From contig JAFZPH010000025.1 in NCBI GenBank assembly GCA_017550405.1, forward strand, positions 1-64,000: a stretch of 64,000 nt of DNA. Direction: 5' to 3'. Below are positions 17,440-27,254 of this stretch, piece by piece. A model generated the notes under the pieces. That model had not been told where the DNA came from, did not search any database, and worked only from the letters and a program-made list of their open reading frames with translations. Position 1 is the stretch's first letter, and every line of letters starts with the position of its first letter. Made by a program: the position numbers and the translations under genes. The stretch comes from Bacteroidales bacterium (GTDB lineage Bacteria > Bacteroidota > Bacteroidia > Bacteroidales > P3).

Positions 17440-20400
17440 CTATTTGACAACGAGTTTGTGCACCACATTTGCACCGCCGCACTCCACGCGGACGAAATAA
17501 GCCCCTTGCGGCAAGTCTTCAAGATTTAGCGTCAGACGACACTGACCGTCGCATTCCACGTTTCTGGTCAGCACTTCGCGACCCGACAGGTCGGATACCG
17601 TCACCTCTACGGCACCTCGATACTGCTTGGGCAATCCTTCAAGGTACAAGGTGGTCACACCTTTGGCCGGATTGGGTACGATGGTGAGGGAGAAGGGCAC
17701 GTCCTCACTCTCAGGAATCACCACACCCACAGACTGACGGGTGACGACATTGAGCAGTGCGGCATATTCATCGGACAACCAATCCTCGTCGCAGCGCGCA
17801 CGCAGGTAGAAGTCATAAGCCGTGGAGGGCATGAGACCGCCGACGGTGCAGCTGTCTGCCGTGACAATCTGACTGATGCCGGAGCCAAGGGCGAAACCGA
17901 CCGGGCCGTACTCCATTAGGTAATCCTGCACCAGCTCGTCGGCATTCCACACAAGGGAGACAGACGTTGTGGTGACCGCACTGGTATCAAACCCCGTCAC
18001 ATCGGGGCATGTCGGAGGTTGACGGGTGAGGACATTGAGCAGTGAGGCATATTCATCGGACAACCAATCCTCGTCGCAGCGCGCACGCAGGTAGAAGTCA
18101 TACGCCGTGGAGGGCGTGAGACCGCCGACGGTGCAGCTGTCTGCCGTGACAGTCTGCATGATGCCTGAGCCGAGGGCAAAACCTGCCGGTCCGTACTCCA
18201 ATAGGTAATCCTGCACCTGCTCGTCGGCATTCCACACAAGGGAGACAGACGTTGTGGTGACCGCGCTGGTATCGAACTCCGTCACATCGGGGCATGTCGG
18301 AGTGGTGAAGCACAGCGTATCGCTCCACTCGCCCACTATCTGGTTCTCACTGCCGCAGTAGCCGTGGATATAGGCACAATAGGCTGTGCCTGGGCTGAGG
18401 TCTTCGATTACGAATGGATGCTCGGTGACAAGATGGCTGACATGCCTGCTGCCGGGTGTCCACACCTCAAGCTGCCACGACACTCCGCCGCCAGTATCGC
18501 CCACCCAGTCGAAGGTGGCTGACGAACGGGTGATGTCGTACACCGCGAAGCTATCGGGAGCAAGGCAACGGAAACTGTCGGTGGTGAACTCGACGGTGAC
18601 CCAGTCGGAATAGCCAAGGCTGTTGGCCATGCAGTCCTGCCGTATAGACACTTGGTAGGTGGTGGCCGGCATCAGACCTGTGAAAGTGTGGCTGTTGCCG
18701 TTCTCCAACACTAGTCCTTCTCCTGTCGTATTGGGCGAGATAGTCAACTGGTAGTCGCCACCTGTACCTTGCCACGAGAGCGTGGCACTCTCATAGTCCA
18801 CTGCCACCGTATCCGCCACCGGCTCAGTACACAGCGGCATGTGGCAAGTGTTGGTATAGAAACGCAGGTCGCCCGTTCCACCCCTCCACGACGTATTGGT
18901 ATAGGTATTGGCATTGTAGATGCTGAACGATGCGGGAGCATCCCAAACCACATAGCTCTTGTGCAGCGACGAAGTAGTGTGAGCATAGTAATAGGCAAGT
19001 GTCCCATACCAATCGCCTGCCATGGGGTTCCTCATCAACACCGACACGAGCAGGTTGCTATGCCCGTCCCACAAGAACGGTCGGTCGAAACCATATACCT
19101 GCCACTCGGTATTAAGTCCGTGGCAGAAATTGGCCGAATCTATCACTTTCACGAAACGGTGTGCCGAATCGGGCACAATGATACCAGAGCTGAATTCGAC
19201 ATCGGACACATTGGCCAAATAGACCGTCATATTCGACATGCGGTCGGCGACGGCTGGTGTGGCGGGATGGAAAGCCATGGCAGTGATGCCGCCTTCAAGA
19301 CCGGCCAAGAAAGCAGAATCCACAATAGTCTGCACGTAATAGCAGTCGCTGGAGGTGTTGTTTTGACCGATAGGAATGCCTGATTCACGGACTGCAGTCA
19401 TGGAGGAATTGAAGTTCTCGCGATAGACAGCGTCGGGACAAGGCAGTGTAATGAAAGTGCCGCGCACCCAATTTCCGGTGTCGCAGTCGGTTCCTGAACC
19501 GCAGATGCTGCGTACATACATATCGCGTCGAGCAAGGCTGGTCAATCCCGAGAGGGTATAGCTGGCCACAGAAGTGGTGTCGAAGGTGCCAGTGCCCTGC
19601 ACAAAGCCTGCAGGTCCGTATTCCACCTCGTAGTACGCGGCCCCGTTGCAGTCCCATGCGATATTGAGCATCGTGTCGCTCAGCGGCACAGCGGGGTCGA
19701 GGCGCAGGTTCCTCACCACACAGGTGTCGGGGATGCAGGAGACGTTGATTTCGAAACCATCGCCATAATATGTCTGATTATAATAAAGAGTGAGTGCAAG
19801 GGTCAGCGGTCCCGAATTGGAGACTAACGGACCAAAAGGATAGTTAAACTGTGAAATGCCGTCGCTGGACCATAGCACCGCACCCGTGGTGCCCACGCCG
19901 TCGTAAACAGTAAACACCATGTCTTCGTTCGGAAGGGTTATCTGTCCGCTCGCCGTGATGAGGGTACCCGGCTGAGCAGGCATGATGACAAGTGTGGAGT
20001 TCTGCGCCGTAATCGTGCTATTGGGGCCGCCATTGTCATACACCGTCACCCCGCACATGGAAAGGGTGTCGTTGTGATTGGCACGCATGTCCCACACTCC
20101 CGGCACCACCTGCAAAGGACCTTCCCAAGGCGAGAATCCGCCCTTCGAACAAATGGCACGTATCCACACATAGTAGGAGGTCCCTGTGGTGAGACCGCCG
20201 AAAGTGCACACCGAAGTGTCGAGCACCGCAGAGTCTGCAACCGGCAGAGCCGTGGAAGATGAACTGATAAAGGTCTGATATGCAGCACCCGTGTCCGCAT
20301 CGTCCCACTCCACTGTAACAGAAGTGGCGGTAAGACCCGATAGCCTCATCCCCGTCACACCGGTACAGGGTGGAATCAAGTCCACCTCAATATCGTCAAT

Positions 20401-22506
20401 GTACATCAAACACCAACCGTGGGTTCCCACACCTGTACACTCCTTCAGCGTGATGTATCTACCCGAACCCGAATAAGAACTAAGCGGGATGTCGTAACGC
20501 TGCCACTCGTTGCCGCTAATTGTCACCGTATCCACCAGCTGGAAAGTGGAGTCGACATCGGGGTCCGTCATCACCCCTACCAGCAGGCGGCCATCGTCGT
20601 AAAAGTTAGTCAAGTCCTCGTCGTTGCGAGCCCAGAACGACAACAGCAGCGTCCCCATGGGATTAATCGCCGTGTTGATAGCCGGAAGGACAATATAATC
20701 GGTCGTCCCGCTGCCCCAGTGCGACCTCCATTGCAGCATCCTCATGCCCGAGTGGCCGCCTCCTGGAAAATAATTCTCGTATGTGTCGCCTGCAACAGAC
20801 CCATGCCAACAGGGCAAATTCTTAGGTCTTATAGTCCCCCCTGTGTAAGAATCGAAATCCTCGGTATAGGGCAGTGTGTCCAATGCACTACACTGCGTGC
20901 GGAACTGCACCACCGCAGACCAGTTGGTGTTGAAACTTCCGCAATAGGAGCGGACATACACTTCGTAGAGCGTATTGTCAAGCAGCCCTGTCAGCAACAG
21001 GCTGTCCGTGCGAATGTCGGTGACGATGTGTGAGGAGTCAATCGCAAAGCCCACTGGGACGCATGCCACCTCGTAATACACCGCACTGCTGTCTGCCCAA
21101 TGTACCACCGCCGATGTATCCGTCACCTGATCAACGCTGACCGACATGATGGTTTGGCAGGGCACAATACGGTTCACTGCGATGTCATCAAGATAGATGC
21201 CACGTCTGTTCGTGTCGGCACTCATCAAGGCGATGCGTCCCCACGGACCGCTGTAATGGTCAAAACGCACCACCACTGGCGTCCATCCCGCATGTCGCGA
21301 CAGCGTCACCGTGTCCACCGGCACGAAAGTGGAGAAATCCAACGCATCCGACACCATTCCTACATATAGGTCTGCCGTCGGGACATAAGAGGGAGGATTC
21401 TCTGAGAAGTAAGCAAAGAACGAAATCTCTACACTGTCGGGTTCCGCATCCACTGCAGGCAGCACCACGGCTCCTCCCTTCATCCAAACGCTGTGGATGC
21501 CGGAATGGGGTGTCGTCCCCACAGCGGGATAGTCACCCCTGCTGCCCAACACCGTCAACCAGCAGTCCGGCATATCCCACTGCCCTTCAAAGCCCTCGCT
21601 GTATGGCAGCACAGCGGGTGTACAGTTGGTAACCACATGCCGCAACACCGTAGTAAAGGTATCGGTACAGAAAGCCGTCAGGCGAACAGTATAATGGGTG
21701 TTGGGCGTAAGACCCGTCAATGTGTACGACGTGTCGCCCCATACCAAACTGCTACCATGCCATGAAGTATCGCCGTCGGCCACACACTCCACTACCCACG
21801 AGGTGTCCTGGTAGCCAGGGCTCCACCGCACTCTCAGTGCAGTGGCACCTGCCGAATCCACCCACAGCGTAGGGGCGGGACAGCCCGTCACCACCTGCGA
21901 GACTGGCTGTGTGTGCAACCGCATCACATTGCGGTAATAGGTGAGGTCTGAAGTTGTTATCGGCGAGACATTGGCCAGACGGCTGAAAGTAAACCTCGAC
22001 AACGGCCGTATGATATGCTCACTATAGAAATGACCGCCCCCGAAACCCCAAGGGCAGTCGAAAGCCACTATGAGATTGCCCAAGCCGTTGTAGAAGAAAG
22101 CTGTGTCGAACTCATAGTGGTTCCAACCTTGATGCATACAGGCAAGCGAATCTACTGCTACCAACTGGAATGTTGCCCCAAAAGGTACCAGTCCATCACC
22201 CAAATCAGGCACATAGGTATTGGCCAGATAGATGGAGCAACCCGCACGGCCGGTATTGATAATCCCGCAATAAAGATCGATGCCCGTAATCATGGCAGCG
22301 CCCTCCAGTTCCGCGGCCAGTACCAACTGCTGCGTATAGCCCGCAGCCGAAGAGACATACGGCAGATTGGATGCACTGTTGAGAACCATGTCCGTCGTGT
22401 CGCCCAGTGGGATAACACTTGCGCTTGGCGTCTGTGCCGCGACTTGTCGCGACAACAGCAACGCCACAGCAACCAACAAAAAAGATACATGTGTTTTCAT
22501 AAACAT
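17440..22506 (-). CDS. Giant T9SS-exported surface protein with fibronectin III repeats
   Basis: 1688 residues. The signal peptide ends at VAAQ (about 25). It then alternates fibronectin III-like domains (for example about 205-290, 450-535, 712-800, 925-1015, 1225-1310, 1314-1400) with MAM/choice-of-anchor J-like jelly rolls (about 300-447 and 545-712), and has a CUB-like block (about 805-925, with VYDNGGPNS and FTVYDG). Two near-identical 95-residue fibronectin modules (1405-1499 and 1500-1594) precede the T9SS type A tail (IVPNPAKG ... GREVLTRNV ... GAYFVRVE ... KLVVK). No enzymatic motif was found, so adhesion or carbohydrate/protein binding at the cell surface is the best inference. Domain boundaries are approximate. 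It lies alone, convergent with the ATPase/TOPRIM island. Confidence 0.88.
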   Translation of the reverse strand: MFMKTHVSFLLVAVALLLSRQVAAQTPSASVIPLGDTTDMVLNSASNLPYVSSAAGYTQQLVLAAELEGAAMITGIDLYCGIINTGRAGCSIYLANTYVPDLGDGLVPFGATFQLVAVDSLACMHQGWNHYEFDTAFFYNGLGNLIVAFDCPWGFGGGHFYSEHIIRPLSRFTFSRLANVSPITTSDLTYYRNVMRLHTQPVSQVVTGCPAPTLWVDSAGATALRVRWSPGYQDTSWVVECVADGDTSWHGSSLVWGDTSYTLTGLTPNTHYTVRLTAFCTDTFTTVLRHVVTNCTPAVLPYSEGFEGQWDMPDCWLTVLGSRGDYPAVGTTPHSGIHSVWMKGGAVVLPAVDAEPDSVEISFFAYFSENPPSYVPTADLYVGMVSDALDFSTFVPVDTVTLSRHAGWTPVVVRFDHYSGPWGRIALMSADTNRRGIYLDDIAVNRIVPCQTIMSVSVDQVTDTSAVVHWADSSAVYYEVACVPVGFAIDSSHIVTDIRTDSLLLTGLLDNTLYEVYVRSYCGSFNTNWSAVVQFRTQCSALDTLPYTEDFDSYTGGTIRPKNLPCWHGSVAGDTYENYFPGGGHSGMRMLQWRSHWGSGTTDYIVLPAINTAINPMGTLLLSFWARNDEDLTNFYDDGRLLVGVMTDPDVDSTFQLVDTVTISGNEWQRYDIPLSSYSGSGRYITLKECTGVGTHGWCLMYIDDIEVDLIPPCTGVTGMRLSGLTATSVTVEWDDADTGAAYQTFISSSSTALPVADSAVLDTSVCTFGGLTTGTSYYVWIRAICSKGGFSPWEGPLQVVPGVWDMRANHNDTLSMCGVTVYDNGGPNSTITAQNSTLVIMPAQPGTLITASGQITLPNEDMVFTVYDGVGTTGAVLWSSDGISQFNYPFGPLVSNSGPLTLALTLYYNQTYYGDGFEINVSCIPDTCVVRNLRLDPAVPLSDTMLNIAWDCNGAAYYEVEYGPAGFVQGTGTFDTTSVASYTLSGLTSLARRDMYVRSICGSGTDCDTGNWVRGTFITLPCPDAVYRENFNSSMTAVRESGIPIGQNNTSSDCYYVQTIVDSAFLAGLEGGITAMAFHPATPAVADRMSNMTVYLANVSDVEFSSGIIVPDSAHRFVKVIDSANFCHGLNTEWQVYGFDRPFLWDGHSNLLVSVLMRNPMAGDWYGTLAYYYAHTTSSLHKSYVVWDAPASFSIYNANTYTNTSWRGGTGDLRFYTNTCHMPLCTEPVADTVAVDYESATLSWQGTGGDYQLTISPNTTGEGLVLENGNSHTFTGLMPATTYQVSIRQDCMANSLGYSDWVTVEFTTDSFRCLAPDSFAVYDITRSSATFDWVGDTGGGVSWQLEVWTPGSRHVSHLVTEHPFVIEDLSPGTAYCAYIHGYCGSENQIVGEWSDTLCFTTPTCPDVTEFDTSAVTTTSVSLVWNADEQVQDYLLEYGPAGFALGSGIMQTVTADSCTVGGLTPSTAYDFYLRARCDEDWLSDEYASLLNVLTRQPPTCPDVTGFDTSAVTTTSVSLVWNADELVQDYLMEYGPVGFALGSGISQIVTADSCTVGGLMPSTAYDFYLRARCDEDWLSDEYAALLNVVTRQSVGVVIPESEDVPFSLTIVPNPAKGVTTLYLEGLPKQYRGAVEVTVSDLSGREVLTRNVECDGQCRLTLNLEDLPQGAYFVRVECGGANVVHKLVVK
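17725..18294 (-). repeat. Tandem duplication of a 285-bp fibronectin III module
   Basis: Two head-to-tail copies of 285 bp (95 codons, in frame), about 93-95 percent identical by eye, encode the last two fibronectin modules of the surface protein. The similarity extends through synonymous positions, so the duplication is recent. Confidence 0.9.
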
Positions 22507-22711
22507 AGATATTAATTAGATAAAACTGGTGGCTGTTCTCCACCCCCTTTGCTATATAGAGTCGTTGGGTGCCATTTGGATACCCCCTCCCTGTAAAATT
22601 TAACATTTTTTAACTACCAGCTGCGCATGCAGGCTCCTGCATGGACGCTGTCGAAGTGTAAAAAAAGTTGTGTTTTTTACCGAAAAACAATAATAATTCG
22701 GGAAAAATGCG

Positions 22712-22719
22712 TATTTTTG
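22712..22719 (+). promoter_or_regulatory. Bacteroidota -7 promoter element of the DUF2975/HTH pair
   Basis: TATTTTTG lies 48 bp upstream of the chosen DUF2975 start, in the divergent 260-bp gap shared with the large fibronectin gene. It excludes the earlier in-frame ATG at 22627, which lies upstream of the promoter. The rest of the gap shows nothing recognisable. Confidence 0.6.
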
Positions 22720-22767
22720 CCTCTCGAACAGGACGGCGTTTTCCCCGCCGCCGGTGTATACAATACA

Positions 22768-23439
22768 ATGAGTAAAAGAAACATAAAGCATCTCCGCTGG
22801 CTGTACATTTTGTTTGCAGGCATTCTGCTTTCGTGCGTGGCGCTGACGGTGGCGGGTGTGGTCGGTACCGACGAGGGACCGCAGTTGGGCGGTTTGTCTA
22901 CTCCCGAGTCGCCGTACGCTTTCACGGTGACGGACCTCCAGACCGTGGGGTCGCTCCAGGGGACGGAACGGGCTATCGACAGTGTACGCCCCACGATGCA
23001 GGCGCACGCGCACATCGAGCGTTTCAGCATGGACTTTTACACGAAGGACGAGTCGATCACTTCCGACCCACGCATCGGGTGGGTGATGGCGCTGCAGGCG
23101 GTGGTGATGGGAGCGTTGGTAGCGATTGTGGCGCTGGTGGGTGTGCTGCTGGTGAAGCTTTATCGCAGCACGAAACGGGGACAGGTGTTTCCCACCCGCA
23201 ATTCGACGCTGATGCTGGCCGTGGGTGTGCTGATGCTGGTCATCTCGCTGTGCCGCGATCTGTCAACCTATCTTGAGCGCACGCTGGCTCGCGACTTGCT
23301 CGACGGCACGCAGTGGCAGCCCCAGGCTCACTATACCATCCATTTCACCTTGATCTTTTTCGGACTGACTATTATTTTCCTCTCGCAGATTTTCCGCATC
23401 GGCCGCGAGATGCAGGAGGAGCAGGATTTAACCGTGTGA
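22768..23439 (+). CDS. DUF2975 membrane protein
   Basis: 223 residues from the start MSKRNIKH, which follows the promoter and begins the hydrophobic region properly. Four transmembrane helices are predicted: about 10-30, 105-130, 148-168 and 185-205. The loop between TM1 and TM2 is extracytoplasmic. DUF2975 proteins are nearly always paired with a small YozG-like HTH regulator, and here that gene starts 5 bp downstream. Function is unknown; the pairing suggests a membrane sensor or partner for the regulator. Confidence 0.85.
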   Translation: MSKRNIKHLRWLYILFAGILLSCVALTVAGVVGTDEGPQLGGLSTPESPYAFTVTDLQTVGSLQGTERAIDSVRPTMQAHAHIERFSMDFYTKDESITSDPRIGWVMALQAVVMGALVAIVALVGVLLVKLYRSTKRGQVFPTRNSTLMLAVGVLMLVISLCRDLSTYLERTLARDLLDGTQWQPQAHYTIHFTLIFFGLTIIFLSQIFRIGREMQEEQDLTV

Positions 23440-23444
23440 AAGAT

Positions 23445-23663
23445 ATGATTGTAGTGAACCTCGATGTGATGATGGCCAAGCGCAAGATTTCGCTTACTGA
23501 GCTGGCGGCACGGGTGGACCTGACACCCGCCAACCTCTCCATCCTGAAGACAGGGAAGGCCCGCGCGGTGCGTTTCAGTACGCTGGAACGCCTCTGCCAC
23601 GAGCTGGACTGCCAGCCCGCCGACCTGCTGGAATACCGGGAGGACCGAATTGAGAACGTGTGA
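23445..23663 (+). CDS. YozG-like Cro/C1-type HTH transcriptional regulator
   Basis: 72-residue single-domain DNA-binding protein. The helix-turn-helix spans about 18-42 (SLTELAARVDLTPANLSILK), followed by the STLERLCHELDCQPADLLEY block shared by the HTH_26/YozG family. The start at 23445 gives the compact family length; upstream in-frame codons lie inside the DUF2975 gene. It is co-transcribed with DUF2975 and probably autoregulatory. Confidence 0.9.
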   Translation: MIVVNLDVMMAKRKISLTELAARVDLTPANLSILKTGKARAVRFSTLERLCHELDCQPADLLEYREDRIENV

Positions 23664-23745
23664 ATGTGTTAACGTGTGAATGTGCTAATGTGTTAGTCGA
23701 TTAGCAAATTAACGAAATAACGAATTCAAATACAATTATAACAAT
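23647..23745. repeat. Intergenic oligomer repeat, reverse orientation
   Basis: Starting inside the last codons of the HTH gene (from about 23647), the block 'gagaacgtgtgaatgtgtta...gtgttagtcgattagc...ttaacgaaataacgaattcaaat' is the reverse complement of the element at 14255-14519. The final codons of the HTH protein (RIENV) are written by the repeat. Confidence 0.8.
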
Positions 23746-23772
23746 AACACAATTAAAAACACAACAAACAAA

Positions 23773-26634
23773 ATGAAAAGATTTCTGACCGTAATGCTGC
23801 TTTTGGTATTTGCCGGCAGCATGGCATTTGCCCAGACGGGCAAACCCGCCAAGGAAAAGAAGAGCGACCTCACCGCCAAGGTGCCGGTCGACAAAAAGGT
23901 TAAAATCGGCAAGCTGGCCAACGGCATGACCTATTACATCCGCGCCAACAAGAAGCCGGAGAACCGCGTGCAGTTCCGCCTGGTGACCAATGCCGGCTCA
24001 GTGCTGGAGGACGACGACCAGCAGGGTCTGGCCCACTTCTGCGAGCACATGGCCTTCAACGGTACCCAGTACTTCAAGGGCAACGAAATGATCAGCACCC
24101 TCCAGAAGAACGGTATCGAGTTTGGCCGCGGTATCAACGCCTGGACCTCGTTCGACGAGACCGTTTATTATGTAGAGCTGCCTGCCGACAACAAGGAGCT
24201 TGTCGAGATGGGTTTCAAAATCATCGACGGCTGGGCTTCGAAACTGCTCTTCGAGCAGGACGAGATTGAGCACGAACGAGGCGTCATCCTCGAGGAGTGG
24301 CGCGGCGGCCTGGGCGCCCAGGAGCGTCTGCGCAAGGCTACCTGGCCCATCATGCTGAAGGGCTCGAAGTATGCCGACCGTCTGCCTATCGGCTTGGAGG
24401 AGGTCATCCGCACTTTCCAGCGTCCCGTGATCACCCGTTTCTACAACGACTGGTACCGCCCCGACCTGCAGGCCGTGGTGATTGTTGGCGACATCGACGT
24501 GGATGCCATCGAGGCTAAAATCCACGAGTATTTCGACAGCCGCAAGGCCGTTGAGAATCCCCGTCCCCGTCCTGAATACGACATCCCCGGCAACAAGGAA
24601 CCCCTCGTGGCTATCGCTACCGACAAGGAGGCTACCGGTGCCAGCATGTTGCTCTTTTGGAAACATGCCAAGGCTCCGCAGGGCACCGTGGGCGACTACC
24701 GTGCCAGCATGGTTCGCAACCTGGTTAGCAGCATGCTCGACGAGCGTTACAACGAACTTGCCGAGAAGGCCACCGCTCCCTTCCTCTATGCCGGTGCCGG
24801 ATATCATTCTTTCTTAGGCCGCAGTTGTGATGCCTTTATGGGTCAGTGCGCTCCGAAGGAGAACCGTGCACTTGAAGCCACCGAGGCTGTCCTTGCCGAA
24901 ATTTTCCGTGCCGACCAGCACGGCTTCACCAAGGGTGAGTTTGAGCGCGCCAAGGAGTCGATGCTCGAGGGCTATCGCAAGAGCGCCAAAGAGGCCAACA
25001 AGACCAACAGCAACAGCTTTGCCCAGGAGTATACCAACAACTACCTTGAGGGCGAAGTGATTCCCGGCATCATGAAGGAGTATTCCTACGCCAAGGAGTT
25101 CCTCGCTGAGGAAGGCGACAACGCCATCACCCTCGAGGAGTGCAACAAGCTTATCGACACTTGGGTGACCGACGAAAACTTCGTCTACTACCTTACCGCT
25201 CCCAAGCAGGAGGGCTACAAGGTTCCCACCGAGAGCGAAATCCTTGCCATCTACAACCGCGCCCGCAAGGCCAAATACGATGCCTGGGTCGACAACTATA
25301 AGGACGAGCCCCTGTATGCCAAGGAACTCCCCGCCGTCACCCCCAAGGTCACCAAGACCAACACGGTGCTCGACTATAAGGAGTACACCTGCCCCAACGG
25401 TGTGAAGTTTATCGTCAAGAAGACCAACCTGAAGGACGACGAGATTCAGATGAGCTCCTTCGCTTGGGGTGGCACCTCGCTCTACAGCGATGCTGAATTC
25501 TTCAATGCCAGCCAGGCTGCCGGCTTTATCGACGATGCCGGTATCGCCCAGTTCAGCAACACCCAGCTGACCAAGAAGCTCAAAGGCAAGAACGTCTCCA
25601 TCAGCCCCAACATCAGCGGCCAGACCCAGGGCTTCAGCGGCTACTGCGTGCCCAAGGACCTCGAGACCATGCTTCAGCTCCTCGCCCTCTACTATGAGGC
25701 TCCCCGCAAGGACAAAGAGTCGTTCGACAAGAACATCGACCAGATGCGCAACCAGTACAAGTTCATCGGCGAGAACCCGCAGTATGTCTTCATCAAGAAG
25801 TACATCGAGATGGCTCGTCCGGGCGACCCCCGCGCCATCGTTATTCCCACCGAGGAACAGCTCAACAGCCTCAACCTCGACCGCATGTACGAAATCTTCC
25901 GCGAGCGTTTCAGCAATGCCGCCCACCAGACCTTCTTCTTCGTGGGTAACATCGAGGATGCCGACATCGACCTCATCGCCAAGTACCTCGGCAACCTGCC
26001 CACCACCAAGGCCAAACCCGAGAGTTGGAAGAAACTGAAGGACTACACCTTCAAGGGCACTCCGCGTGCCACTGCCTACAAGGGTACCGACAACCAGGGC
26101 ATCATGCTTATGACCGGTACCACCAAGGGCTACAAACACAGCGTCAAGAATGCCGAAATCATCGACCAGCTCAGCGCCTGCATGGAAATCACCGCCCTCG
26201 AAATCATCCGCGAGAAGATGGGTGGCACCTACAGCCCCAGTGTCAATGTCTCCTACAGCCGCTTGCCCGAGCAGGAAATCGACTGGACCTTCTACATCAA
26301 CTGCAACCCCGACAGTACTCAGCTTATCGAGAACGCTGCCATGGAAATCCTGAACAAGTACATCAAGGAAGGTCCCGACGCCGAGACTCTTGCCAAAGTT
26401 CAGGAGCAGCAGATTATCAACCGCCAGAACAGCAAGCAGAACAACAGTTTCTGGATGAACCAAATTATGGGCAGCTACCGCTTCAACGAGAGCCGCGACT
26501 ATGTGGTCGACGGCTACGAGGCCATTGTCAAGTCTGTCACTGCCAAGGACATTCAGGCTGCCGCCAAGAAGTTCATCGACCTCAAGCACTATCTGGTCGT
26601 CTTCCTCAAACCCGAAGCCACTCCCGCCGAATAA
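23773..26634 (+). CDS. M16 family zinc peptidase (pitrilysin-like), secreted
   Basis: 953 residues: signal peptide (1-21, ending AFAQ), then two tandem M16 units. The N-terminal unit carries the inverted zinc motif HFCEH (88-92; ligands H88, H92 and catalytic E91), with the third ligand expected at E168 in EHERGVILEE, the correct 76-residue spacing. The C-terminal unit (about 540-940) lacks the motif and should serve as the closing lid. It is predicted periplasmic, degrading peptides. This form is abundant in Bacteroidota. It has its own terminator 20 bp past the stop. Codon use is strongly biased to C-ending codons, suggesting high expression. Confidence 0.95.
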   Translation: MKRFLTVMLLLVFAGSMAFAQTGKPAKEKKSDLTAKVPVDKKVKIGKLANGMTYYIRANKKPENRVQFRLVTNAGSVLEDDDQQGLAHFCEHMAFNGTQYFKGNEMISTLQKNGIEFGRGINAWTSFDETVYYVELPADNKELVEMGFKIIDGWASKLLFEQDEIEHERGVILEEWRGGLGAQERLRKATWPIMLKGSKYADRLPIGLEEVIRTFQRPVITRFYNDWYRPDLQAVVIVGDIDVDAIEAKIHEYFDSRKAVENPRPRPEYDIPGNKEPLVAIATDKEATGASMLLFWKHAKAPQGTVGDYRASMVRNLVSSMLDERYNELAEKATAPFLYAGAGYHSFLGRSCDAFMGQCAPKENRALEATEAVLAEIFRADQHGFTKGEFERAKESMLEGYRKSAKEANKTNSNSFAQEYTNNYLEGEVIPGIMKEYSYAKEFLAEEGDNAITLEECNKLIDTWVTDENFVYYLTAPKQEGYKVPTESEILAIYNRARKAKYDAWVDNYKDEPLYAKELPAVTPKVTKTNTVLDYKEYTCPNGVKFIVKKTNLKDDEIQMSSFAWGGTSLYSDAEFFNASQAAGFIDDAGIAQFSNTQLTKKLKGKNVSISPNISGQTQGFSGYCVPKDLETMLQLLALYYEAPRKDKESFDKNIDQMRNQYKFIGENPQYVFIKKYIEMARPGDPRAIVIPTEEQLNSLNLDRMYEIFRERFSNAAHQTFFFVGNIEDADIDLIAKYLGNLPTTKAKPESWKKLKDYTFKGTPRATAYKGTDNQGIMLMTGTTKGYKHSVKNAEIIDQLSACMEITALEIIREKMGGTYSPSVNVSYSRLPEQEIDWTFYINCNPDSTQLIENAAMEILNKYIKEGPDAETLAKVQEQQIINRQNSKQNNSFWMNQIMGSYRFNESRDYVVDGYEAIVKSVTAKDIQAAAKKFIDLKHYLVVFLKPEATPAE

Positions 26635-26654
26635 CACTATCCGGCCACATCATA

Positions 26655-26690
26655 GAGGGGAAACCGTTCTCGCGGTTTCCTCTCTTTTTT
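26655..26690 (+). terminator. Intrinsic terminator of the M16 peptidase gene
   Basis: A 12-bp stem (GAGGGGAAACCG / CGGTTTCCTCTC) with a 6-base loop is followed by six T. One G-T pair occurs in the stem. Confidence 0.92.
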
Positions 26691-27203
26691 ATCCCAAATC
26701 GGGCATTGGGGGTTATGTCTTACTCCCCGCATTTTGCATCCGGCTTTTGACAGGCTTTCGGCTGCTTGTTATCCCAAATCGGTCGTTAGGTTTTATGCCA
26801 GAGTGGTATTTGTTTCGAGAAGAATGTCGGCGAAACCAGCGAAGACGTAGCGGGCAACGGCGAGATGGTTTTGTCGGCAAGATTCCGAAAGAAATGCCGC
26901 TATGGCATGAAAAGGTAGTTGTTGACGACAATTTGTGCCTTTTCCGTCCTAATGACCGACTTTTCAACCCAAATCGGTTGTTGGATTATACCTATTCGAA
27001 ATCTCCCATGGAGAATATATCTGTATAACAACGTGATATGCTATTAAACGAAAGCCCCTACGGGGCAGGGATATTCCCCATACTTTGCACGATTCGGCAG
27101 GTACTCCGTAGGAGTTTTCGCTTAATAGCCAACGTCATACCCCTCCCAATGATACTCCGTAGGAGTTTTCGGTTTCCTAATGACCGATTTGGGTTCAAAA
27201 AAA
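26691..27203. repeat. Gene-free cluster of dispersed repeats
   Basis: A 620-bp gap (26635-27254) between two genes, without a credible reading frame. It contains the inverted partner of the window-start repeat (26691-26775), further 'cctaatgaccgatttgggat' cores (26771-26790 inverted, about 26947-26983 degenerate, 27176-27195 direct), a small palindrome GCCCCTACGGGGC (27054-27066) and two copies of ACTCCGTAGGAGTTTTCG (27103-27120 and 27154-27171). The cores are spaced roughly 80-220 bp apart, as if several units had inserted side by side. Confidence 0.8.
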
Positions 27204-27233
27204 GAGCCCGTCGGCTTGTTGACCGGCGGGCTC
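27204..27233 (-). terminator. Intrinsic terminator of the lipoprotein gene
   Basis: An 11-bp stem (GAGCCCGTCGG / CCGGCGGGCTC) is followed, on the minus strand, by seven T. It lies about 20 bp past the lipoprotein stop codon. Confidence 0.9.
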
Positions 27234-27254
27234 GCAAAAAGGGGTAGACAGATG

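Noticed and set aside
24814..26637. 607-residue minus-strand frame opposite the M16 peptidase
   Set aside because: The plus-strand product has intact HxxEH motifs and strong codon bias. The minus frame is Leu/Val/Gly-rich noise.
26501..27028. Frames crossing the end of the M16 gene and the repeat block
   Set aside because: They combine shadow sequence with repeats and a terminator; no coherent product.
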